A stretch of DNA of 64,000 nucleotides from Anoplolepis gracilipes (GCF_047496725.1 NC_132970.1:21106001-21170000); one strand, 5' to 3'; positions 48,401 through 61,674 are shown, counted from the first letter of the stretch. Notes: a model not told the origin generated them from the letters alone. Program-made: numbers and translations.

Positions 48401-51331
48401 AGATAAGAGAAATTTCATGTATTTTTGGACGTTACATTTCAACATTTTATCTTTTTTTCACTTTTTTTATTTTATGATTTAGGCTGAATTAAACATAGAG
48501 AAGAAGCCAAGTTTAGGATCATTGACATTAAGCAGCAAAGATAGTTTTTTGATAGCAACCAATATTTGCTCAACTAAATTAACCCAGAATGTAGATCTAT
48601 TAGGTTTACTTAACTGGGCATCGTCCAATACTGGATTAAAGGAATCTTTAGCTGCTTTAATGAAGGTCGATGGGGAAGAAATAGTGAAGTTTTTGCAGGT
48701 AAAATAAAATATATTTGAGATTACATGTATACTAAAATTATGTTTGTATGAGAATAATTATATTGAACAACATTATCTTTTACAGGATGTTTTGGATGCT
48801 TTATTTAATATCTTGATGAGTAATTCGGACAGTGATGTTTATGATGATATGGTCTTTGAATGCCTTTTATATATTATCGGACTCGTATCCGATAGAAAAT
48901 ATCAACATTTCCAACCAGTATTAGATTTATACATTTCTGAAAGTTTCTCTGCAACTCTTGCATATAAAAAATTAATTGCGGTATTGCGTAAGCGTATAGA
49001 TTACGTCGGCAACAACGATGGTCAAGAACGTGATTTATTACTTAAAACAATGAAAAGTCTGCAATACTGTATGAGATTTATTGTCGAATCTCGGCTTTTA
49101 TTTACTGAGTACGTTTTATTTATTATTACATATATATATAATATAAATGAATTATATATTTCCTAAATATCTAAATGATAATGTAATAAATATAACTACG
49201 ATATATTTATTCTTTAAAAAGAAAGTACATGATTTTTAATAAACATGGTAATTTTCTTTCAAAGATTAAATCAAGATGAAGAAGAATTCTCACAAACATT
49301 AACAGATCTATTACGATCTATTGTTAATCTTATGAGCCATGAAACAGATGGAACTTTGTTGGTTCAAGGAGCTTGTCTTAAATATCTACCTACAACAATA
49401 CCTCATCTATTAAGGGTCTATAGCGGCAAGCAATTGAGTACAATTCTAACAGATTTACTCGTAACTCTACCAACAGGTAGATTAACCAAGCAGAAAATGA
49501 TGACTGTCAATGATATTGTTCATAGTCCACTTTTTTTAAATGTGGAATGTAGAGCAATTTTATTGCCGAGAATTACCATACTCGTAAGAGATTTATTGGA
49601 AGCTAAGGAAGAGGTAAGATGTCATAAAGTGTGTTATTTCCTAATGCTATAATTTTCTCTAATCTATAGTTTAAACAAATTGGAATGTTCACATTACTCT
49701 TATCCATATTTCACAAGAAATAATGTCAGTTCATCACATTTATATATTCTTGCGATACTTTTCACAGAATCTTAACTATATACATTTGCATATAACTAAA
49801 TTTGATTAAACCTATAAATTTTTACTTGCATTTAATATCGTGACGTTACGATAAATGTCATTCGTGCTTTCCGTACAGCCTGCGATCCTTTCGCCACGCA
49901 TCTTTCTACATAAATCTTATCAAACTTCTTTCTTTACAGAGGATGTCTTTTTATTTTTTTATTTTTAAAAATTTTAAAATTCATGGCTTATTTATTATAA
50001 TAAATTTTATTACTAAACTTTCTCAAATTTTCGCATTATTACTTTTATTTATTATTGTTATTTAGCTGTAATTTTTCAGAATACATACTTGTAACAATGA
50101 AAATTGTTATTTATGGTATTTGAAAATATAATATTGAAAGAGACATCCTTTTTACTTCCTCTGTCAGTAGAGCATGTAAGAGTATAAATGCATATGTATT
50201 GAAATAATAGAACTTCGAATGTGGCATGTGTTTGTCCAGTGATATGTTACTGCATAATATTTACTCTACATTTTACAACATGCATTTAGATATAACACTA
50301 TTTAATTTGTGCGACATCTTCGATTTATTATTACTTTTTTGTTATAATAGGAATTTTTGAATATTTTAGATTAATAGTATGAAAATATGAAATATTTGTG
50401 ATATTGTGAAAGAAAAATTATAATTATAATAGATGAAAAAAATGCTAAATTTTTTTTCTAATCTATTATACTTTTTTCTATTATTAGTATACTATTACTT
50501 CTTAGTAAGAAGCTGCATCTTTATTGCATGCAGTTCTATATTCAAATTGGTGTCGGGAATTTTTAGAAATATAATCGTATATGTCTTTAGAAAATGGTAT
50601 TGTTTTTCCAACTAACAAGGGTTATTTCATTTTTTTTTTGTGTACGGTTTGGTTTTGGTTAATGGCGTTTAAAGGGGCTATCGAGTACGCCTGGAAAGAG
50701 CGTGGCGAAGGTAGCCAGGCTGCTCGGCGAAAATCGGCATCGGCTCAACCAACATCGCGGCTACTCCGAAGAGGTAATTTTTGCGATAAATGCAGGAAAT
50801 TCCAAAATCTTCTACGCAAATAAATAGTGCGTTTTTCACAGCGTTACATATGGTACATTTTGAGATTTAACACAGCAACTTTGCATTTATGCCTGTGTGT
50901 TGTATTATATTTTATAATTTAGGATCGGTGATTCGCGTTACGTGTTTTAATTATTTTTTTTTTGTGTGAATGTATATATTGCAAAGAGTGTATATCATAT
51001 TACACGCACTAATTTAGACATATGGATTTATGTATTTTTCTACTAATTTTTTACTTTATAGAAATATATATAGCCAAGCGATATCTTACTTCTTAAATTT
51101 GTGTTTATGTTCTTATAGGTGGAATTATGTGTCAAGATATTGTCTGATATTCTGGAACTGACTTTTAGAAAAGATATAGGTAGCACAGTTTCAGACGTTA
51201 AGGAGATTATGTTAACTGCGTTACGCACTATTATACAAACTGTTATATCAATGGATAGGGAAAATCCCTTAGTTGGAAATTTAGTTTCAGTCATGCTGGC
51301 GATATTCAGGTATTTTAAAAATCTTAAAGTA

Positions 51332-51362
<31 letters not shown>

Positions 51363-54300
51363 TAAAGAAAGAAGAATAAGAAGAAAGCTCTATCCTCCTT
51401 TCAATCTTTTTCAGACAAATGACACAGCATCATTATGAAGTGTACATCAATCATTTTGGAACAAGAATTGATTTATTAGATTTTCTTATGGAGATATTAT
51501 TAGTCTTCAAAGATTTAGTTTCTAGAAGTGTATTTCCAGGAGACTGGTGTGAAATGATTATGCTTCAAAATAGCGTTATTCTAAAGTCATTACGATATTT
51601 CTCGGGCACAATTAGAGATTATTTTTTCACCGAATTTGAGCATCAAGCATGGTCAAATTTCTTTCATTGTGCTATCGCTTTTTTAACGCAACCTGCCCTA
51701 CAGTTGGAAACATTCACACCAGCAAAACGAAATCGCATTATTGCGCGTTATAACGACATGCGTAGGTACGTTTCTTACAAAATTTTATAATTACAGAAAT
51801 GTTTCAAAGCTGTCGCAGAAAATTAGAGACGCAAATAGAAAGAATGTTATTTAAACAGATGCGAGTTTCTTAGTTGTATGATACGTCCTATGTATAAATA
51901 TTTTTATTAAATTGATAAGATGAAACTAATATCTTCTTTGTGCTATACATTACAGAGAAACTGCATTTGAAATTCGATCAATGTGGTTTAATTTGGGACA
52001 ACACAAAATATTATTTGTGCCTGCTTTAGTCGGCGCCATCCTTGAAATGGCATTAATACCTGAAACTGAATTGAGAAAAGCTACAATACCTATTTTCTTC
52101 GATATGATGCAATGCGAATATTACAGTTCCCGTATAGTGGAAGGATACGGCGATACTAAACGTGATCCTGCTCATATCAAAGCTAATTTTATAGAATACG
52201 AAAATGAGATGATTGCAAAACTGGATATCTTGGTATGCTCTTTACATCATTTTATATGTTAAAATTAAAAATGGTTTATAATTTACCTCACTAATTACAT
52301 CAATGAAAGATTATATTTTATCAAAATATATTTTACAGGTAGAAGGAGGCAGAGGTGATGAACAATTTCGTGCGCTTTGGACTTATGTTATGGGTTCTTT
52401 GTGCGAAAAACATTCCACAATGCGAGAACAAGGGTTACGCTTTGTAGATACTATCTCTAAGCTTATGGAACGCTTGTTACAATATCGAGATATCATTCAT
52501 GCAGAGTCTCAAGAACATCGTATGCTTTGCACTGTAAATTTATTGGAATTCTACTCTGAGATTAATAGAAAGGAAATGTATATCAGGTAAAAAAATGAAG
52601 TACTTTAATAATTAAATTAAAAAATTTAAATCTTTTAATTGTCTACTTTAAGTTTGATTAAATTAATATATATAATAAACTATTTTTAAAAATAGTTTAT
52701 TATATATTGATTTAATCAAACTTAAGATGGACAATTATATATATATATAATTGTCCATTATATATATATATATTTTTTTTTTTTTTTAAATATATATTAA
52801 GTTTCTTTCACATTACAGATATGTGAACAAGCTGTGTGAGTTACATTTAGAATGTGATAATTATACAGAAGCAGCTTATTCTCTGAAACTTCATAGTCAA
52901 CTATTAGCATGGAGCGACCAACCTTTGCCACCTTTGCTGATATCACATAGGTAACATCACCATAGTTAGAATTAAATAAATAACAAAATATCTTCATATA
53001 TTAAGCTTGTATTGCGTTAAATGCAAATTTGTGTTAATCGCAAGCAACATACATGCGTCTTAACAAAATACATATTAAAATATTGTGTTATTTTTTTCTA
53101 GATATCCTTTATGCCAAACACATCGCGAACTGAAAGAAGCATTATATAATGATATTATTGAATATTTTGATAAGGGAAGAATGTGGGAATGCGCTCTTAC
53201 TGTTTGCAAGGAACTAATATCACAATATGAAGAAGAAACATTCGATTATTTGCAACTGTCTTTATTATTGAGACGCATGGCAAAGTTCTATGATTGCATA
53301 GTGAAACAGTTAAGACCTGAACCAGAATACTTTAGAGTTGCATATTACGGCAGAGGACATCCTGCTTTTCTTCAAAATAAGGTATTTTGACATGTTTACA
53401 AATAAATAAATATATATCTTTGATCGTATTTTATACTTGCTTTTATTATTTAAAAAAAAAAATCCATTTGTCACAGGTATTTGTCTATCGAGGCAAGGAA
53501 TATGAACGACTTAGTGATTTTTGTTCAAGAACGTTGAATCAGTTACCAAATGCAGAGCAAATGAACAAATTATCTCCACCTACCTCAGAAATGCTGGAAT
53601 CCAATCATCAATATGTGCAAATCAATAAGGTAGAGCCATTAATGACTGAAAAGAGGCATCGTCTGAGCGGTAAACCAGTTACTGCAGAAGCAGTTTTAAG
53701 GTATTATATTAAAATAATTAAATACAACATTTGTGACATTTTATTAATTTGCTACTACTATTTTTGTAGTTATTATTATTTTTACATTTTATAATTTATA
53801 TTTTAGGTACCATCGTGTGAATGACGTGCAACGTTTTAGATTTTCAAGACCCGCACCAAGAAAGGAAATCATTGCGATCACTAATGATAAAGAAAAGGAA
53901 GTTAATGTTAGCATTAATAGCAGCAATGAATTTGCTTCGTTATGGTTAGAAAGAACAGTACTTGTTACAAGCTACCCGTTGCCAGGAATTCTTCGATGGT
54001 TTCCTGTGACGTCTAGCGAGACATATTTAGTCAGTCCGTTGAGAAATGCGATTGAAACTATGGAAGCTACAAATATAGCACTACGTGATCTTATTATTGC
54101 TCATAGGTTTGTTTGATATCTTTTTATGAAATAGATATAACAAACTGATAGAACATAATTGGATTACTTTTATTTATCATTACTAACATTATGAATTTTT
54201 CTCACTATTATTTTCTTCATAATTATTGCAGGAGCGATCCCAGTCTTCCATTAAATCCCTTAAGCATGAAATTGAATGGTATATTAGATCCAGCTGTTAT

Positions 54301-55970
54301 GGGTGGCATTGATAACTATGAAAAGGCTTTTCTCAATGTAGAGTACAAAGATAGCCATTTAGAAGAGAGCTCGGACCTTCTAAAGTTAGAAGGACTTATT
54401 GCAGAACAAATTCCCTTACTCAGTTTAGGGCTCCAGTTACATAAAGCACGAGCGCCCACCGAATTGGCACCGTTTCATCAACGTTTAGAACAATGTTTCG
54501 TGTCGATGCGCAATCATGTAGAAGCCAAGTACGGAAAGAGGGTAAGAGCTAATTTAATTCTTCAAGTCAATAATTATGCATACAATTCTTTGAAATCTAT
54601 AATTTTTTATTTTATAACACACAGACATGCGATTTGCAAATTGAAAACTTAACGCAGACCGTAACCATGCGAAGACCACCAACTTCGAGAGGGGATAATC
54701 ACTGCCTATCCGAATCAAATATGAATAATTCAGAGTAAGTTATTACGTTAATTTTCGCGTAAACGCATGTTTGTCATTTTATTAACGAATTTATCGTGAC
54801 TAACACGAAAAAAATTGCTGCGTCGCATGCTATATCACAATCATTACTGAGGTGATATTTCAAATATTAATAATCATTTCATAAAAAGCTACATTTTTAA
54901 TTATTTTAAATATGTTTGTGTTAAATTATACGTAATGCAAATATCTTATAAAACATATTTCTAACAATAAGTATTTGTTACAAGTCAAAACAGTGTGAAT
55001 GGGTATGTGTGCGCTACAGGATGTCCAGATTCAAGCACAATTGATCTGTAACATTCTGTGTCAATTTTAAAATAGTTATATTTTGCAATTACCCCGTTCA
55101 GCTATACAATTCACTCCAGGGTATCCTCACTTACAAGATCCCAAGTTGCAACGTTCAAGTCGCTTGCATCGTTCAATTTTAACAACAGCACACCTCCCAG
55201 TGGTGTTCAAAACATCAATTTATCAAGGTAAAGTCATACCAGTGTTTAACCTAGCTTCACCACTAACTAAGAATTAAATCAATTACTTCTTGTTATATAT
55301 AGATAAGTTAGTATGTAATAAATTCTAGTTATTTCTATATGAAAGCATTAGACATATGTTTGGATCTTCTGTAATAAAAATCCCAATCTTTTAAAAACAA
55401 GAAAAATTGTTTAATGATATTTTACTGTAGATGCGCGAATTTATTTAACATTTATCATAAGAATCACAATTTGTATGTCTAAAGAGAGTAACATAAAATG
55501 CCTTTTTAGAGCACATGATAGAAAAGAATGCAATATGATTTCAGGAATATCGCTGTTGGACCTGATAAGCTCTCGCATAATACCTTATTATCCTTTCTTC
55601 GCACTTAACATTCCTGTTATATATCTTTGTTTTTTATTTACATTTTCCAATTATTTCATTCTTTTATATTCATAGTATAAGAATTAATATATATTTTCTC
55701 TCTACATATATGTGCATTAATTTGTGTAATTTATGTTACTTTTTATATACATGTGTTTCGCGAGGGTGGTTAGCATATTCATAAAAAGTAAAATTAATCG
55801 GAAATAAGAAATTTATAAACAATATCTTAAAAATAATAGATTTGAAATGCAAACTACAATTTTGCATTACTTTATTATTTTGCTTCTGCAGAATGCAAAT
55901 GTAACAAGACAATAAGAAAACTGTTTTTAATGCTGAATAGCTATATTCCTTTTTGTGATAGAAATTATAC

Positions 55971-56016
<46 letters not shown>

Positions 56017-57400
56017 TAAAATAGGATAGTCTTACGTATACGAAAAACGTATTGATTTCTTTAGATTAACGTCTTTACATCTTCTCATCTTGTATTTCTA
56101 TTTATTCCGCTTCTCATCTGCATGATTCTGTTTTGCATTTTTCACAATAACGTCATAAATATCCCTGGAATATATATATCTCCTTCAACTGGCAATCTGC
56201 TAAACTTCCTAAGTCTACAATAACTACGATAGGTAATTAAAAATATGCACTTGTTAAACAGACTGTTGCAAAACGGGTGACATTGTGATTGTTATATTTT
56301 TCTTATCAGATATCTAATATCACATGATAATCAAAATATAAACATACACACAGCTTGCAAATATTTCTTGTGATAATTATAAACTAATTTACTTAATCGT
56401 GAAATTTAATCATTTATCTGTATCAATTAATCTTATCTATTCTATCTCTTATACCTATTTATAATTGCAAGTTATATTTCTTTCAATCGTTAATGTATAT
56501 AGTTTACTTTTACTTCTGTCTGTCTTTGATTTTACAAACTTTTTAATCTCATTGCCTTCAATCGCAAACAAATTTTTAACTTATAGGAACAACTCCATGC
56601 GTTCGCATATTTTGTCAACGGCCTCTTTGCAAAAGGCATTGGGAAATTCAGGTTCAGGAACGTATAAGAAAAAGGATACGAAGCGCAGAAGTTCGCGAAA
56701 GAGCGATTCCGCTACGGTAACGAAAAGCGATCAACCGACCAGCCAGTGGTACACAACGACCGAAATATCTCACAGTTCAGTGTCCTCCATTACGTCATTG
56801 ATATCTAATTTACATTCAACACCTGTAATTGAACTACGACAAGAGGTAACAAGCTTAGGAGCATTTAATATTGTCTTTTTACTTTTTAAAATCTTTATAA
56901 TAGAAGTATATATTCTTCTATTTATACAGCTCACACCAAAACGTCCCCTGAGATCGGAGGCAGAGAAAGAACGTAGAATGAGTAATCGCTGGTCCGGACA
57001 ATCCCAGCACTACCTAAGGAACATTAATAATGAATTGGAACCAAGCAGTTTAGGAAAGGGAAATAGAGATAGCATCGGCACAACTGATAGTACAGCATCC
57101 GAGGACGATCCGCCGCCGCCTCTGCCGATTAAAATGCGCGAGGCCGATTATTGTAATCTTCCGGAGGAACTGTCTTCTAATCAGTGTCTAGCTAGTAGTC
57201 CTTTGAATAATCCGAACAAATCTTCAGGACAGTGGAAGAACAAGTTGCCAACACCTACCGATGATGATCTAGACAGTCATTCTAATAAACCGCCGACGCC
57301 TCCACCGAAACCGAAAAGACCGATTAATAGTTTGCATAAGATTGTTCTCGCTTCCAACGATGTCGAAACCTCAAATGTTGAGGATTCGTCGACTGCATAA
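45495..57400 (+). CDS. mbc: Myoblast city, DOCK1-type Rac GEF
   Basis: Orthologue of Drosophila Mbc and vertebrate DOCK1/2/5: with ELMO it loads GTP on Rac downstream of Crk, driving myoblast fusion, cell migration and engulfment. Coding exons: 45495-45537, 46214-46455, 46570-47318, 47466-47622, 47731-47901, 47997-48377, 48483-48698, 48786-49108, 49265-49613, 51119-51309, 51415-51765, 51956-52232, 52339-52586, 52819-52950, 53102-53381, 53477-53700, 53807-54106, 54232-54541, 54625-54734, 55102-55227, 56587-56845, 56930-57400. All junctions are GT-AG and keep one frame of 1969 residues, the family's usual length. Order: SH3 (about 12-66), DHR1 (about 424-581), helical repeats, DHR2 (about 1220-1645), Pro-rich tail. 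LTQNVDLLGLL and IPETELRKATIPIFFDMMQC mark the DOCK1 rather than DOCK3/4 branch. Exon 1 encodes only MTMTWKRINEQLGV. The 1.5-kb intron 9 holds a possible cassette exon; the exon 19-21 borders are the least certain. Confidence 0.95.
46214..46420 (+). other. mbc SH3 domain coding segment
   Basis: Encodes most of the N-terminal SH3 domain. AIHNF is the ALYDF-type strand, then GEVVQITEECGDWYYGR carries the paired aromatic/Trp ligand surface, and GIFPKSYIHI is the closing FPxxYV-type motif. In DOCK1 this domain folds back on DHR2 and, with the following helices, binds the ELMO C-terminus. The first strand is split over the exon 1/2 junction (a Gly/Ala codon G/CC). Confidence 0.85.
47809..48377 (+). 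other. mbc DHR1 (C2-like, phosphoinositide-binding) coding segment
   Basis: Exons 5-6 encode a DHR1 domain: NDLYLTLISGEFSKGSKST, then EVTVKVC, EYRSVIYYHEDKPRWCETFK, LKFTFKHRSS and FALSYVRLMQ, the strand order of the C2 fold. In DOCK1 this domain binds PtdIns(3,4,5)P3 and brings the exchange factor to the membrane. Basic residues around GSKSTDKN and FKHRSS are where the lipid site would be expected (inference). Confidence 0.85.
50675..50773 (+). other. Candidate cassette exon in mbc intron 9
   Basis: A GC-rich 99-bp stretch inside a very AT-rich 1.5-kb intron. It is preceded by a T-rich tract and AAAG and followed by GTAATT. Read in phase 0, which both flanking exons require, it is open for exactly 33 codons, starting GLSSTPGKSVAKVARLLG and ending HRGYSEE. 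Inclusion would insert a basic segment between KEE (end of exon 9) and VELCVKILSD (start of exon 10), in the helical-repeat region. I do not recognise the peptide. A second frame over the same bases is also open, so chance is not excluded. Confidence 0.45.
52546..54541 (+). other. mbc DHR2 (Rac exchange) coding segment
   Basis: Exons 13-18 encode the catalytic DHR2 domain. Landmarks in order: EMYIRYVNKLCELHLE, NYTEAAYSLKLH, YFDKGRMWECAL, FVYRGKEYERLSDF, YHRVNDVQRFRFSRP, EFASLWLERT, LPGILRWFPV, NPLSMKLNGILDPAVMGG and NYEKAFLN. In DOCK proteins the NPLSMxLNGxxDPAVMGG segment holds the helix insert whose Val acts as the nucleotide sensor that expels GDP. That Val is present here, so exchange activity on Rac is expected. 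Confidence 0.88.
52637..52736. repeat. 100-bp hairpin in mbc intron 13
   Basis: Left arm AATTGTCTACTTTAAGTTTG, right arm its inverse CAAACTTAAGATGGACAATT, meeting at an AAACTATTTTTAAAAATAGTTT centre. The arms are nearly perfect over about 48 bp. A further TA-rich copy of ATAATTGTCCAT follows. Probably a miniature inverted-repeat element. Confidence 0.75.
55976..56010. repeat. (TA)n microsatellite in mbc intron 20
   Basis: About 17 TA units inside the 1.36-kb intron between exons 20 and 21. Confidence 0.9.
57104..57326 (+). other. mbc proline-rich tail with Crk SH3-type ligands
   Basis: The last exon encodes DDPPPPLPIK (about residues 1872-1881) and KPPTPPPKPKRP (about 1933-1944). PPxLPxK is the class of motif by which the DOCK1 tail binds the Crk SH3 domain, and the second block could serve Crk or another SH3 protein. 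DOCK1 has the same arrangement, including a following ADY-x-NL. Confidence 0.8.
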
Positions 57401-60400
57401 CAAAATTCTGTAAATGTCTTATCGATCTTGCCAAGAGTTGTGAGTTAACAAGTATCCATCCAAATTTATAATACGCGTGATTTCCTGTTATTCGCGTTTA
57501 TTTCTGTACCGTCGATCTTTAGAAAAGTTACCATTCTCTTAGAGTTAGCGTGCTAATATATTTCTTTGTGCCTTTCTTTCGCAATTTAGAATAAGCGAGT
57601 TTAGTATACGCTATTATTACGAAATATTTAACAGTAGAATAGGTGTTACACCATTTATAACTGACAATGAGAGCGAACAATGTTGACAAAAAGATATAAA
57701 AATTAATATAAATTCACAAAACAGCATTAATTTTATAGTACATATATGACAAAGATTATAACGACAAGTCGTGAACTAATGTATCAATGTATTTGCCTTA
57801 TTTTTATTTTAGTATGCAGTATAGAGTTTCGCACTTTAATAAAAAAATTCAATGTTTTTATAACATTATTAAAAATGAAGGAGAATTTGTACTTATAAAG
57901 ATAAAAATTGCAAAGTTTGCTTTTAACGATTGTTCAATCTACATGAGCATATTTTTTCGAACATTTGAATATTGTTTGATTACATTTCACATACTTCCTG
58001 TAATATTCATTACAAAGCATAATATGCTACAGCAATGTCCATTTTTTTGACCTAAAACTTTATTATAATGGTTTTGAACATATATATTTATCATAAATAC
58101 ATATTTTTATAGATTTTGATATAAAACATATACACACACATAACTTTAATTATAATGAAAATTTTGGGAACCTTTTATATTTTATACTGGCAAGTTTTGA
58201 ACAAATTTGCGCTAATAATATAATATTAAGAGATTAAAAAGAAGATTAAGACATTAAAAATATAGCGAAAACGACTAACTTTTTGCACATCTATTTTTTT
58301 ACAATATTCTACCTTATTTCACGAATTCGATTTTGATATAACGATATATGAAATATAATTATGAGTAGTTATATAATTTATATAACCGCGACATAGTTAT
58401 TATTTAAATATTACCAAGCCATTGTGATCTAGTGCTAAAAAAAAATTTATATGAGTTACTGTATTTATATAAGTCATTCATATTTGTTAACAACAAGACT
58501 ATAGTCTTAATGTTAACTTATTTTTAATATATACAAGAAGACATTGATTGTTTATAAATATATTCAATAAGAATAAGAATAAATATGCAACAAGTGAAAT
58601 ATGTTGCATATGGTGTTGCAAGTTCGTTTCATAATCCAAATAAATTATTTATTTGTAATATCGATTACACATGATCATAGAATATAATTAATGCTGTATC
58701 GTGACAAGCTGCTTCCTAAATGAGCATAAAATCAGAATAACAATTTAAATGGATTATGAAGATTATAATCTTATATAAGGAAACTTTATAATCAATCAGG
58801 GTGTCGATTTGCATTGCCTTTTAATTATAGCACATTCTACAAACTTACAAGAAGCCATTTATAATGTTGATACAAACTATTTATTAGTTTTTCATCATCA
58901 TCACTTGAGTCTCATACCAAAGAGATTAGTGCTTTATTTATTAAGAGCTTTAGAAAATTATATGTGATGCTGAAGAAAAAAGTATATCTTATAATATATT
59001 GATATTTGCATCTAGTGGCCGATAAAAAATAAGTTAAAAGATAAGTGTACTTGATAGATCATTCATTACTTACAATAATTAATGTAGCAAAGATCTGTAT
59101 TCAAAGGTATTGTTCTTGCATTATGGTTTATTTGTTTATGAAACAAAATTTAAAAAAAATACATATATTTGAGCAGAGCATTTATGAATACAGTTCTTAG
59201 CTTTGTCGCTAATTTTGTTATGTAATAGAAAAAATTGACAATATATTGAGTCTAAAAATTAAGGAATTTAATGTAGTGCCATTTGTTTTTTGATATATAT
59301 AATTATATGATTGATTACTCTTTACTTTTAGGGACCAATGTATAACATTTTGTTATTTAACTGGAAATAATTTTTTTTTACTCTTGCATATATAATACAT
59401 TGTAACATTTTCACACACATACAAAATAATATTTATTTAATCTATAACTACATCTCTCCACATATTAACAAAATCTTAATTATAAACGAGTGCCATTCGC
59501 ATTATCAAATCCTATACACGCAATATGATACATTTCTTCTATAAGTATAAGAAAAAGGCTAAGTTAATTCTAAGAAATATATATACATATTATATAACAA
59601 ATTAATTTTGTTTATAAAAGGTGAAATAATTTTACATAATTTTATGAATCCTTACTTTTTAATATAAGGGACCTAGTTTTTTATATTTTTTTATATATAT
59701 ATTATATATTGACTAATAATTTACTTACAAAAATATATTTTATATAGACCGTTTCTTATAAAAAAAATTTACAATAACATTACAAATAGCACAAAAGAGA
59801 GAAAAGTGAGGGATAAATTTATAAATTTAACTTCACAAAACAATGGATTTATACATATTTTATAAAGACAATATATATGTATTATTATAAAAATGGATTA
59901 AAAAAATAATTCAGTTTTCTGCAATTTACTCTTCTTTTTATGTAATAATTGTTTCCAACTAACTGTTGTTACAGTTAATTAACACTAATTCTTTTATTTT
60001 ATTAGTTTTCTCCGAGAGAAAATTTTCACAACTTTAAAGTAAACTTATTAATTTATTTCTACAAGTAAATATTTCACCAATGCCGATTTAGAAAAGAGCA
60101 AAGAATCATTAAAATTGATATAAAAACTTGTCGATTATAAATGTATTCACTTTTTAATTAATAGGAATTAGGCCAAATTTATGAAATACATAACAATATA
60201 TAACAAACAGTATCAAGATATAGAAGTGTCATTTTCATTAATTTAAGACTCTAAATTAATAATTACATAATGCCATCGATAGTAAAATAGCACTTATTTT
60301 AAACCTGCTATTTAACTTTGGTTGGAAGTGTGAAAAAATACATTTCTTTATGCTTATATATCTATTTTTTCTTTCTTGATCTTAAGATGGTCTTTTACAT

Positions 60401-60502
60401 CGGAGATTTACAGATACAATTGTGTGATTATTAGTATTTATTTATATTAATTTATTATATTCGTTATATTGACATGCATTGCAATATAGAGCACTAAAGT
60501 TG

Positions 60503-60560
<58 letters not shown>

Positions 60561-60642
60561 TATATACATATATATATATGTATATATATAGAATGTATAT
60601 ATGTATATATATATAGAATGTATATATGTATATATATATAGA

Positions 60643-60687
<45 letters not shown>

Positions 60688-60741
60688 ATATATGTATATA
60701 TATATAGAATGTATATATATATAGAATGTATATATATATAG

Positions 60742-60828
<87 letters not shown>

Positions 60829-61674
60829 CACACATATATATTTATATAGATGTGAAATATAAAAGTAGAAAATATATATATCGAGATGCTATTTAGGGTT
60901 TTAATAAAAAAATAACATAATGCATAGTGTTTCTAAAGAATAGTTAATATCTGAATGCTGTAATTGCTATTCTGTTAAGTCTTTTTCAGGAAAATAAATA
61001 AATATTTATTTTTTGTGTTTAAAATATTTTACAGCAGAACCTATAATATTTTCCCTTACTATTCTAGACAAGTGAAAATTAATGCGTTCTTTTCAATTGT
61101 CTGATAATTTCGAGGTACGTATGAATTAATTGGAAAGCTATACACACATTCATACATGCAGGAAACTATCACACACTTTAACATAATTACACATTTCACA
61201 TTATAAATAATTCGTAATGCCTTTGTTGGTTGAACCTTATTAGCATTAAAAATTAGCAAATATCACGTTTGCACTTCTTGAAAACTTCACTAAATGAGAA
61301 CTCGAATCTGTCAACGTATCTAATTGTAAGCTATATCGCATAACTGTCTAAAAATTAAATTAAAAAGTTACATTTACATAATTGTAAGTGTACATACAAC
61401 ATTACGTTACTCCGCGAGCGTCAGAATTAGTTGTCAATTTATTCACATCTAGAAAGTTAGTAAGAAAGTACAAACTGTTATATCTGCAAAAAGATCTACA
61501 TCTAAAACTTGATACAAACTGATCGAACATATATTTCCTTGGTGATGATGGATGCAAAAAAACAATATGCGATTGAAAAGCCAATTGAATGAAATGATCT
61601 TGTTTAAATAAACAAATATCACACAATATGTGTATTATGAAGTGTTAGAAATGACTAGAAACAACAAATTTTAT
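57401..61674. other. Convergent intergenic region between mbc and the GPAT gene
   Basis: About 4.3 kb of AT-rich DNA lies between two stop codons that face each other, so it must hold both 3' untranslated regions. A possible mbc polyadenylation signal, AATAAA, is near 57838. A minus-strand AATAAA overlaps the GPAT stop codon. The only open frames are short, or are translations of the TA-rich block at 60.5-60.8 kb. No further gene is recognised. Confidence 0.6.
60509..60826. repeat. Structured TA-rich satellite block
   Basis: About 318 bp made almost only of TA, broken at intervals by GAATG or GTATG units (TATATAGAATGTATATATG) that recur about six times between 60590 and 60740. Pure (TA)n lies at both ends. 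Open frames of 107-128 codons on the minus strand are Ile-Tyr repeat artefacts. Confidence 0.9.

Noticed and set aside
50581..50823. Plus-strand 80-codon frame as an independent small gene
   Set aside because: It runs through the GC-rich block of mbc intron 9 in a different frame and starts in an AT-rich hydrophobic stretch. The cassette-exon reading, with splice sites and matching phase, explains the block better.
60447..60835. Three minus-strand frames of 107-128 codons rich in Ile and Tyr
   Set aside because: Pure translation of the TA-rich satellite block.
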